DNA from: Homarus americanus
Lineage: Eukaryota > Arthropoda > Malacostraca > Decapoda > Nephropidae
Length of the DNA: 64,000 nt
Assembly (NCBI RefSeq): GCF_018991925.1
Contig: NW_024727827.1
Span: 1-64,000, forward strand
Reading direction: 5' to 3'
Both the position numbers and the translations under genes were made by a program. Positions 54,971 through 64,000 of this stretch are shown in pieces (the stretch's first letter is position 1; every line of letters starts with the position of its first letter). A model generated the notes under the pieces. It did not search any database, was not told the DNA's origin, and saw only the letters and a program-made list of their open reading frames with translations.

Positions 54971-56088
54971 AAACAGTTAAACAAATAAATTCCTCCCCAA
55001 AGAAACAGTTAAAACAATTATTCTCCCCAAAGAAACAAGAAAATTAACGTCTTCGGCCATTCCATAAACAAACACTCGAGTGATTTTTGGCCGCAAATAA
55101 ATGGCCACGTTTGTCTAGACGACCCGGTAAAAAATTCTGAGGTCAAGTATTTCACAACAATACAAAGGAATGATGTGTGAAGATTTAGGTTAGATTAGGT
55201 TAGATTAGGTTAGGTTAGATTAGGTTAGATTAATATGAAGTGTACAGATAGTGGAACAGCGCAAGTGAATGACACAAGCAAAGGAAGTGTATGTATGGAT
55301 GATTGTAACTTAAGTGTTCCAAATCATCCACAAATATCCGCGCGTACTGATGATTGTAACCCAAACGGCTAAAATCATCTGCAAATATACGACTCCAGAC
55401 GATAAATAACCTCTACGGCACCTAAAGTCGCCATTATATACGTACGACCAATCACTACTCCCTGTTGACTGTACGGAACAACCTCGTACAGTCATCTACA
55501 AGTGGAATGAAGGTCGTTAAGTCGTTCAAACAAAAAAATAAATAAATAAAAAGTTGCGATTTTTCAATATTGTGGGTAGTAATTTTCTTTACCTGAGCTT
55601 ATGTTTGGTAAAGCAAGCGTGATTTAATTTTGAAGTTAAAGAAGCAATAACAGTATCTAGAATGACACACACACACACACACAAAATACTAAACAGATAA
55701 CTAATATAAATAAAACAAATCCTCTCAGAGTATCAAGCAACAAAAAAAAAAAAACAATCCAATATACGACTGATGATAAATTAAAAAAGGGGAAACAAAC
55801 GGAAGCCACAAAACCGCTGCAAAATAAAACACTCCCAAAATAATAATATATTCGACACAAAGGAACGCATGGTACTAAAACGAGGGATCGCCTTAAAGAA
55901 CAAGCGAACAACGATAAATTCACGAGTCACGGTTCTTGGTATGTAAACAATGCAACGATAATTTTATTTACGTTGCATCGTGTGAAAGTCTGTGAAGTGC
56001 GTGACTGGTTCCACAACGTCACGCCTCGCACTAATGTCTGTTGGGTAGAATTAGATCTGGTTTATAATGTTTCCTCTGCCTATGGGTA

Positions 56089-56277
56089 CAGTGAGAACTC
56101 TATTAATGGACTATATAGAGATGAAAGTCCATTATATCGAGGGTCCGTTAGATGTGAAACCTCTATTTAACGAACTATATAGAGATGAAAGTCCATTATA
56201 TCGAGGGTCCGTAAGATGTGAAACCTCTATTAATGGATTATACGCAGAGAGGAGTCCATTATATAGAGGTTTCACTG
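56089..56277. mobile_element. CAGTG-ended MITE, family A copy 3
   Basis: Left end CAGTGAGAACTCTATTAATG and right end (inward) CAGTGAAACCTCTATATAAT, with TA on both sides (56087-56088, 56278-56279). The interior holds two tandem copies of a ~70-bp unit with 'GATGAAAGTCCATTATATCG'. Confidence 0.75.
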
Positions 56278-56289
56278 TACAGAGACTCT

Positions 56290-56645
56290 CCGGTTTATGG
56301 AAAGGTTACGTTTCTGGACACTATACATAAAAGGTTCCGTTCCTGGACCCTATACGTAAAAGATTCCGTTCCTGGACACTATACATAAAAGGTTCCGTTC
56401 CTGGACACTATACATAAAAGGTTCCGTTCCTGGACACTATACATAAAAGATTCTGTTCCTGGACACTATACATAAAAGGTTCCGTTCCTGGACCCTATAC
56501 GTAAAAGGTTCCGTTCCTGGACCCTATACGTAAAAGATTCCGTTCCTAGACACTATACATAAAAGATTCCGTTCCTGGACACTATACATAAAAGGTTCCG
56601 TTCCTGGGCACTATGCATAAAAGGTTCCGTTCCTAGACAGTATCC
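56290..56645. repeat. 29-bp minisatellite, about 11 copies
   Basis: Units of 'AAAAGGTTCCGTTCCTGGAC' plus 'ACTATACAT', with alternating GGTTCC/GATTCC and ACATAA/ACGTAA variants. It begins only a few bases past the right end of the adjacent MITE. Confidence 0.93.
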
Positions 56646-56999
56646 GTAAGCCTAAAATGTCCCTTATGGTAGGCATTCTGTAACCCTTGAATTCCTGTAC
56701 CCTTGAATTCCTGTACCCTTAAATTCCTGTACCCTATCCTCAGTACACCCATAGCAGCTTCCAGATAAAGTAGCATTGGTACAAACAGTGTCTCTAATGT
56801 CGATCTGTTACGTTACAAAGGACATCATGACGTGTGTTTACCTCCATCACGTCTAAGCTACGCGCCCACACACACGTTAACGGCGAGTTTTTTATTACAA
56901 CTAGACGTCTCTGATGGATTTCCGGAGAATGAGATCACCTTTTTTGCACTTTACGTAAACATTGTGAGGTGACGGCAGAGAGACGCTGTTTGATTACCT

Positions 57000-57155
57000 G
57001 CTTGTGTGTTGTGTGTGTGTGTGAGGACCATGTGTGTTGTGTGTGTGTGTGTGTGAGGACCATGTGTGTTGTGTGTGTGTGTGTGGACCGTGTGTTGTGT
57101 GTGTGGACCGTGTGTTGTGTGTGTGTGTGAGGACCGTGTGTATGTATGTATGTGT
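57000..57155. repeat. (GT)n with GAGGACC interruptions
   Basis: GT-rich run punctuated by about five GGACC(A/G)TGTG units. Confidence 0.9.
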
Positions 57156-57722
57156 GGACCGGCATTATACTACACCAGAACCACAACAAGTGACATTCTC
57201 TTACGATACAAAGTCAACAGTGGTCAGCCAACACACCGGGCCGAGCAGCAACAAATATCGATGGGATCATATTTACATAGTTCATATATCTATTTATCTC
57301 TCTATATCTTACTGACTATATAAAGGTTCTCTCCCATATAAAGACACTTGAGGCAAATTGACTTAGAATGGGATGATTTAGCAAGGTGGAATATATTTTA
57401 CAAGTGCCTTCTATGGACAGGCCCTAATGGTGGAGACGCTGTGTCGCATCAGCTGGTCTAAGGCCGACAGTACTAGACTAACCGCGGCGACTACGGGACT
57501 TAACCAACGCTGATGCGGCTTGAGACCGAGTATTAAGTCAATCTTGGTCAATAATATAAATAATCATTATATGTAATCATTACCATATAAATGGAACATA
57601 AGTGGTATAACATTTTGTCTGTTATCGGAGGGCTGAATGTTTTATAATATTTGACTTTTGTAAATAATAATTGAAAGTCAAGGTGAATTTTGCCAAGTAC
57701 ACCATAAAAAAAGAATTATATA

Positions 57723-57916
57723 CAGTGAAACCTCTATTTAATGGACTATATGGTGATGAAACTCCATTATATCGAGGGTCCATTAGATATGAAACCTCTA
57801 TTTAATGGACTATATGGTGATGAAAGTCCATTATATCGAGGGCCCATTAGATATGAAACCTCCATCTAACGAACTATATCAAGATGAAAGTCCATTATAT
57901 AGCAGAGATTTTACTG
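57723..57916. mobile_element. CAGTG-ended MITE, family A copy 4
   Basis: Left end CAGTGAAACCTCTATTTAAT after TA; right end (inward) CAGTAAAATCTCTGCTATAT. Two internal ~80-bp units with 'AAGTCCATTATATCGAGGG'. The right target site reads CA rather than TA. Confidence 0.7.
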
Positions 57917-58739
57917 CACATAATTCTCCCTTTTAACTGGACACTTCACACTATACAGAGACCACACTCCAGTACAGTAACATCCTAACATTAATCAAAC
58001 ACACTACCATCCCTGTACTATCATATCATAATTAAGTCTCAGTAATTAACTTTCTCATTATAATAAACTACTACTAATAATTAATGATGGTAAGGCTATT
58101 ATTTGATTCCTCTTAATAACAACACGTTAGATCGCTGTCAGGACTTCAGTTAATGAGTTGAAATATGATGTCCTGTACAGTACAATATGTTATTTTTTAT
58201 AATGAATGGTTAAATCCTTTGTTTGGATTATGATGATGTTATAATGAACTGTTATACATTATTGATATTATTTCAGGCAAGAGGAAGAATGACTAAGCCA
58301 CCCCAAAAACCATAAGTTGACCCACTTAGATTAGCTTAATAAATAAAATAGCATTACCAGACTAGACAGTAGCTATTTAGTTATTCAATCAATCATTCAT
58401 AATAAAAATAAAACCACAAACATTTTAACTAAACAACTACTGCATCACTTAACACTAAAAATTATTGTCAAAGTTTAAGAAATACATTGAGTGTCTTTCA
58501 GCATGAGATTGACACACACACACACACACACATACACAGGGCTCAGTATTACAAAATAAAATATTCAAGATCAAACAAACTCCAGCTGGATAATGAGGTA
58601 AAATATGTCACAAACAATATGGAAGCAAAAGGCAGATGAGAAGTTCCGTATGTGGGTCATATTTTACACTGCCCAAAAAATTGAATAAAGTTACAGATTT
58701 ATAATGTTATGTTTTATGCCATTATCATAAGGTATGGTG

Positions 58740-58850
58740 AACTTATTGTGTAGTGTAGTGTAGTTGTGGTGTAGTTGTAGTGTGGTAAAGTGTGGTGTAG
58801 TGTAGTGTGGTGTAGTTGTGGCTGTAGTGTAGCATAGTGTGGTGTAGTGT
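58740..58850. repeat. TGTAG/TGTGG short repeat
   Basis: Degenerate 'GTGTAGTGTAGT' and 'GTGGTGTAG' units. Confidence 0.75.
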
Positions 58851-58949
58851 AGTTTCACATATAACTCACACTTGAATCATACACTACAAACTGTGTCTAC
58901 ATAAACCATCACACTCTACAGCACTGTGTTGTTCTAAACTGTTTTACTC

Positions 58950-59225
58950 TAATGCACACGGTGTTTTATGGCTACACACGGTGTTTTATGGCTACACACG
59001 GTAAGTTTTATGGCTACATGGCTACACACGTGTTTTGTACACACGGTGTTTTATGGCTACACACGGTGTTTTATGGCTACACACGTGTTTTATGGCTACA
59101 CACGGTGTTTTATGGCTAAGTTTTATGCTACACACGGTGTTTTATGGCTACACACGGTGTTTTATGGCTACACACGGTAAGTTTTATGGCTACACACGGT
59201 GCCTCATGCTGGCACACACGGTGAA
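58950..59225. repeat. 20-bp minisatellite, about 13 copies
   Basis: Copies of ACACGGTGTTTTATGGCT(AC), some with a GTAAG insertion or loss of a few bases. Confidence 0.92.
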
Positions 59226-59279
59226 CTCTTTTAGACTATAAATTAAAAAAGAATTTTCTATTGACTGTATAGTATATCA

Positions 59280-59290
59280 TGTGTGTGCTC

Positions 59291-59331
<41 letters not shown>

Positions 59332-59339
59332 CTATGTAT

Positions 59340-59389
<50 letters not shown>

Positions 59390-59545
59390 ATGTGTTGTGT
59401 GTGTGTGTGATGTGGTGTGTGTGTGTGTGTATGTATGTGTGTGTGTGTGTGTGCTGTGTTGTGTATGTGTGTGTGTGTGTTGTGTATGTGTGTGTGTATG
59501 TGTGTGTGTGTGTTGTGTATGTATGTGTGTGTGTTGTGTGTAATG
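59280..59545. repeat. Long (GT)n microsatellite
   Basis: About 265 bp of GT with ATGT and TTGT interruptions. Cys/Val and Thr/His open frames here are meaningless. Confidence 0.97.
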
Positions 59546-60199
59546 CCCAACAAACACAAGTACAGTTTCAGTACAAGAAGTTATACTACTAACATATGTA
59601 TTACCATTTGTTTAAATAATCCCCCCTACAATAAGAGTGAGATAAGTTTTAAGTAACAATAGATCAAATATTGTTTTATAGTGAGTTAATACAATACTAG
59701 ACCGCCTTAGATTGTATTTATAGTAATGATTGTTTCAGCAAATCTTGGCCAAACAACAGCTTCATTTAATAATCAAGTATAGAATTTTTACAAGATGATA
59801 AAACAAATGACTAACTATTCGTGATACAGTTTTAAAGTAAATAATGACTAGATTTATCCTAAACACACATATATATAAATAATCTTGGAGATATGTGAAT
59901 TATTAGCAACAATATACAGTAATATATAGAGGAATTTGGGGTGATTGATCAACCCAGAAGAGAAGTCATTGGGTGATGTTTTTAGCTGAAGGACTTTATA
60001 GCACAGGGGCAATGATCCCTCCCTCTCTCCCTGTTCCCTCCCTGTTCTCTCCCTGTTCCCTCCCTGTTGTCTCCCTGTTCTTTGCCTCCCTACCAACTCA
60101 CAGTATCTCAGGGAGCAAGCAGGGAAGCAGGAAATAGACAGTAGGCAAGCAGGGACATTTCTCAAGGACACAATCTAGACAAATCTTAAAACAGACCAC

Positions 60200-60372
60200 A
60201 TATTATACACCTGCAACATACTGCAACATACTGTACACACAACCTGCTGTACACACAACATACTGTACACACAACATGCTGTACACACAACATACTGTAC
60301 ACACAACATACTGTACACACAACATACTGTACACACAACATACTGTACACACAACATACTGTACACTCAACA
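60200..60372. repeat. 16-bp minisatellite, about 10 copies
   Basis: Units of ACACACAACATACTGT with a T/G variant (CATACTG/CATGCTG). Confidence 0.93.
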
Positions 60373-60675
60373 TGACACCTGAACATTCATGTAGGCTGAT
60401 AAAGTTTAATGTTAACATGTTAAATAAACAGTCCTAAATAAATTAAATAACACCTTAAGACTACATCAATAACAGTTAACAACCATCAACAACTAAATCA
60501 CCTTGTTTGACATATTTACAGCCCAGAGATGATTCCGAAGTGCGTCCTAAGAGTGTTCTCCTCGTTCGACTAGATCTAAGGGTCATTTAATGATTGTCAC
60601 AGCCTGATTAATGACTCTTATTTACACTGTTCAGGGAGATGACACTGTAGACACACAAGACGCACCTCAGGATTA

Positions 60676-60770
60676 CACTCTAACCTAACACTAACCTAAC
60701 CAAACACTAACCTAACACTAACCTAACACTAACCAAACACTAACCTAACCTAACACTAACCTAATGAAGG
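60676..60770. repeat. AACACTAACCT repeat
   Basis: Mixture of CTAACCTAA and AACACTAACC units related to the arthropod telomere pentamer. Confidence 0.8.
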
Positions 60771-60829
60771 GTGTTAACAATGGATAAAGCACAGTTTGAT
60801 AATAACAGGCCACAAAGTTTAAGATGCAC

Positions 60830-61175
60830 TTTGACTTCACTAAGCTGATGTCATTATAAACACATTTGACTTCAATTATGTCATTATAAACACTTTTGAC
60901 TTCAATTATGTCATTATAAATGCATTTAACTTCAATTATGTCATTATAAACAGCTGTCATTATATATCTCGAGTGAATAAATAGAGTTAATCTTCATACC
61001 TAAACAGCTGTCATTATATATCTCGAGTTAATAAATAAATAAATAGAGTTCATTTTCATACCTAAACACCTGTCATTGTATTTCTCGAGTTATATAAATA
61101 AATAAATAGAGTTAATCTTCATACGTAAACATTTGTCATTGTATTTCTCGAGTTAATAAATAAATAAATAGATCT
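60830..61175. repeat. Two degenerate repeats past the CAMKMT 3' end
   Basis: About four copies of 'GACTTCAATTATGTCATTATAAAC' type (60830-60955), each under a shared 20-base core, then four ~65-bp units with 'CTGTCATTATATATCTCGAG' and (AAAT)n (60955-61170). Confidence 0.8.
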
Positions 61176-61221
61176 TTCCAAACACTTGTACCTCTACTGA
61201 CAGATTCATCTTGGTGGTTCA

Positions 61222-61993
61222 TTAGTTGGTCCCAATTTTCTTCTTCAGTATCATAAGCAGAGGGAAGTGTAGGTTCTTATTGTAGTAAGGGTCCATTGTA
61301 GTCTGCTGTAGGTGAGATATAATGTATTATAATGATGTGAGGTAGATAGATAGATAGATAGATGGAATTACGTACAGAAGAAGCAAGGGCAGATCCAGGA
61401 ATATCAAAAAGAGGGGGTCCAAGAGGTTGTGGGTAGGGGGGACATGGCGAGCGTGGCAAGCACACCCAGCTGGGGGTGGGGGGTCGCTGTTAGCCCCTCC
61501 CCAAGAACTTTTTTGGGGAAGTCTAACCAATATTATGGGCAGTTTGAGGCCATGTTGAGACTATTTTGAGGCCATGTGCATTTGATATCAGGAGATATTC
61601 TGAGGTCAATAGTAATTACTTTTTACTATACAAAAAACACCTGAGTATAATACTAACCTAACCTAATGTAACACTAACCTAACCTAACCAACAAAAGAGA
61701 GAAAGTCAAATTATCAAGAAAACGTCACAAGCCTAAAAAAAAGAAAAAAAATACGATTCACCATCTTACTTCGATGATCAAAACAACGGATCGACATTAC
61801 CTTTTGGACGTGTTGATCGACCACTTGATCGTACTTCTCAACAACAGCCACCATGAAGTGTGGGCGGCACATACTGGCAAAAGTCTGGAAGGTGCCGCTC
61901 CTGGACGGTGCCACGACCAGTGCCGTACCCCCAGGCCGCAGCACCTTGAGTAATGTGGACAACAAACTCTCTCTTCCTTCATCAAAGAACAGA
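61222..61993 (-). CDS. CAMKMT: Calmodulin-lysine N-methyltransferase, last two exons (partial)
   Basis: Class I SAM-dependent methyltransferase that trimethylates a lysine of calmodulin. Two exons are visible: 61801-61993, beginning in phase with one base completing a codon, and 61222-61305, ending at a TAA stop. The first reads LFFDEGRESLLSTLLKVLRP then GGTALVVAPSRSGTFQTF. This parallels [20 protein letters not shown] and RGKAMVFAPRRGNT of human CAMKMT, the late beta strands of the fold. The second reads MDPYYNKNLHFPLLMILKKK, matching the human ending ENLHYPLLLILTK. The terminal exon acceptor is a NAGNAG (CAGCAG), so one Gln may be optional. The AdoMet-binding exons are absent: none is seen in 62.0-64.0 kb, so they lie beyond the right edge. 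Confidence 0.88.
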
Positions 61994-62047
61994 CTGCGGA
62001 AATGTCAACAAGTTATGGTTTGCTGGTATTATAATTTATACCTTCAA

Positions 62048-62080
62048 TAATAACAACAACTACAATAATAATAATAATAA

Positions 62081-62112
<32 letters not shown>

Positions 62113-62140
62113 ATAATAATAATAATAATAATAACATATA
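62048..62140. repeat. (AAT)n microsatellite
   Basis: AAT triplets with AAC/AAG interruptions, 55 bp above the exon 61801-61993 acceptor in a CAMKMT intron. Confidence 0.95.
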
Positions 62141-62197
62141 TTTACTAGTAATTTAAACGTAACTGATAATTCTTTAACAAGGCTTCATTCTCCTATA

Positions 62198-62461
62198 CAG
62201 CTCCTCCCCGACTTACGACCCGCCTCAGTTGTACCAAAATTTTGTCAAATTACGTATTTTTGAGTCCCAACGTCAGTACACAAACAAAATTTTCGGTTGT
62301 AATTCACTTTAAAATGGCTGGCAAGCTTAAAAGTGAGAGTTTTGTGGTGCTGATAAGAAAAAGAGACACCCATTTTAGATTTTCTATGTATTATTTCAAG
62401 CATTTTCGACTTACGGCCTGGATTTGGGTCCCTAACCCCGTCATAAATCGGAGAGGAGCTG
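62198..62461. mobile_element. TA-flanked TIR element (264 bp), Tigger/pogo-like MITE
   Basis: Left end CAGCTCCTCCCCGACTTACG and right end (inward) CAGCTCCTCTCCGATTTATG match at most positions. TA lies on both sides (62196-62197, 62462-62463). The interior has an open stretch starting ATGGCTGGCAAGCTTAAAAG, too short to be called a gene. In a CAMKMT intron. Confidence 0.72.
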
Positions 62462-62676
62462 TACCTTCCTCTAACAAAGTTTATATACTTTCCAAACATA
62501 AGAACATCAATATTTGTCAATCTAAGAACAAACAACAACAACTAAATGGTTTAATATATTTGTTCAACTAAGAAAATAAACTCAATATTTTTCGACAGCA
62601 GAACAATTTTAATAAACTCTTATACATATGAGTCACTCCAGAGATTTAATGATGGCTTAGTGCTAATGTGGGAACC

Positions 62677-62711
<35 letters not shown>

Positions 62712-62861
62712 GAATGGTGGTTAATAATAGCGTGAATATATCCTGTACAGTGTTGAGTATAATGATTGAGTATACTGCCTATTATTGATACTGGAGGCTA
62801 GTAAATCTTTCTAGTGTCATTAATAGCAGAGAATACAGTACAGTATATCACAGTATATTAC

Positions 62862-62955
62862 AGTACAGTATATAGAGATTAAAGTCCATTATATCGAGGG
62901 TCTGATAGATGTGAAACCTCCATCTAACGAACTATATAGAGATGAAAAGTTCGTT
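62862..62955. mobile_element. CAGTG-ended MITE, family A copy 5, truncated
   Basis: Contains 'AAGTCCATTATATCGAGGGT' and 'GAACTATATAGAGATGAAA' as in the other family A copies. Preceded by degenerate CAGTA repeats, with no clear right end. Confidence 0.5.
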
Positions 62956-63199
62956 TATGGATGATTCACTCTATATAATCAAACGTCATTCATATATCTT
63001 CAAACTTATAATAAAAGTAAAAAAACACACCGAAAAACACAAAAGTCATAGCATAAAAACGTACAACAAATTAAAATACAAAACAGGTGATATTAATAAA
63101 TTAATTATAACAAACCAAGTTGTGCCAGGCAAGCAACTTAAAACAACAGACCATAAATAAACGAAAATAACTAAGCATTCGTAGCAGAACAAGTGAGCA

Positions 63200-63275
63200 T
63201 CAAGTTTGGTTTGGTTAGGTTAGCATCAGGTTAGGTTTGGTTAGGTTAGGTTTGGTTTGGTTAGGTTAGATTGGC
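63200..63275. repeat. GGTTA/GGTTT pentamer patch
   Basis: 'GGTTTGGTTAGGTTAG' repeated with GCATCA interruptions, of the arthropod telomere type. Confidence 0.85.
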
Positions 63276-63889
63276 AAAAGACAGTGGCGTTCTGAACGAC
63301 TTTTACGTACATGCTTCACACTTTCATTACCTTAACTGTACTCAAGTAGTGATGTTGGATATAGATTTACAGTTTGTCAGAGTACAATTATTTTTATTAC
63401 AATTTTTTTCCAGTCCAATTTTTTTTTCAGAGTACAGAACAATTTTTTTTAACTTTTCCAGAGTTTTACAGAAAATCTGATTACAGTAATAGTTAATTAA
63501 TTGTTAATGGAATGTATTAAATTGGTGAAAGTGGCCACAATTGATGGTGAAAGTGGCCAAGACCCCCCCCCTTTTCCGTCCTCCCTACACTCACTGGCCA
63601 CCTTGTGATATATACTCTAAGTTATTATTAAAATCCACTTATAAAACACAAACACACAATCCAATCATATCCTTATTTCTCACTCTGTTTGGATCTGGTA
63701 AACGACATATTCTTTTTCTCTCCGTTTGGATTCAGTAAACGCCATTAAAACACACCGTATGGAGATTTCATACGAGGCGCGTCCCCATACGAAAAAACAA
63801 AAAAAAACACACTCGGCTTAGGGGAGATGGCGGTGTGATATTGTCAGTTTCGGGAATGCGTGAACGAGTGACCGAGGGAGAATGACCGC

Positions 63890-64000
63890 TAAATGGGTCC
63901 TGGTTTGTCAGGGGAATGAGTCTCTGAATTGACTTACAACAATAGTTTCATCTTGTTTGGGGGTCGACGGTGGTTAATTTAGTATGGGAGTGAACTGATT
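63890..64000. repeat. Dispersed repeat, copy 2 of 2, cut by window end
   Basis: Same ordered words as 36325-36450 and the same orientation. Runs to the window edge, so its right border is unknown. Confidence 0.6.

Larger units (their letters stand above)
47756..61221. other. Gene-poor repeat-rich interval between SKIC3 and CAMKMT
   Basis: I see no supported coding exon here apart from the listed repeats and small elements. It should contain the non-coding first exon and promoter of SKIC3. A locally CpG-containing patch at about 52940-53090 is the only weak candidate I noticed. Short repeats not listed separately: three ~45-bp copies of 'TAGCCGAACTTAAGATGGG' (47998-48130), GA/GG-rich 48780-48850, three 'GACTCGCCAGGGATGAAA' copies (50070-50155), GGTTAGATTA at 55190-55230, and AT-rich 48.2-50.0 kb. 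Confidence 0.5.

Noticed and set aside
59258..59592. Cys/Val and His/Thr open frames
   Set aside because: Translation of a (GT)n microsatellite.

Overview
This is animal nuclear DNA. Genes are split by many GT-AG introns, and tandem repeats are unusually dense. (AACCT)n/(GGTTA)n pentamers of arthropod telomere type are scattered through introns and intergenic DNA. Together these suggest an arthropod, and the repeat load suggests a decapod crustacean. The species is an inference; no database was searched.

Layout: 1-5.2 kb is one diverging satellite of 30-35 bp units. 8.0-13.0 kb carries a six-exon short-chain dehydrogenase of DHRS11 type (+). A decayed hAT transposase fragment and a perfect 28-bp hairpin lie between it and the convergent PPAN/Peter pan gene (-, nine exons, 14.7-24.5 kb), whose introns hold four minisatellites, a second perfect hairpin (32-bp arms) and a tRNA-derived SINE. 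PPAN starts 573 bp from the divergent PRPF31 gene (+, 25.05-26.88 kb, only two coding exons). A TA-flanked transposon-like element (28.69-30.13 kb) follows. SKIC3/TTC37 (Ski3, -) fills 30.5-47.0 kb with 22 well-supported coding exons in continuous phase plus a probable last exon. About 220 C-terminal residues expected from the human protein were not found; the gap coincides with a 248-bp (AT)n run. 47-61 kb holds no gene I can support, only repeats and small TIR elements. The last two coding exons of calmodulin-lysine methyltransferase CAMKMT (-) lie at 61.2-62.0 kb; the rest of that gene must be beyond the right edge.

PPAN (ribosome biogenesis), PRPF31 (U4/U6 snRNP) and SKIC3 (cytoplasmic exosome cofactor) are all housekeeping RNA-metabolism genes, and PPAN and PRPF31 probably share a promoter. 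There is no operon logic beyond that.

The most unusual signal is in SKIC3. At three exons the 5' splice site itself has been tandemly duplicated: ten exact 25-bp copies at exon 1, two at exon 14 and three at exon 10. Use of any extra copy at exon 1 or 14 would run into an in-frame stop, and at exon 10 would shift the frame.
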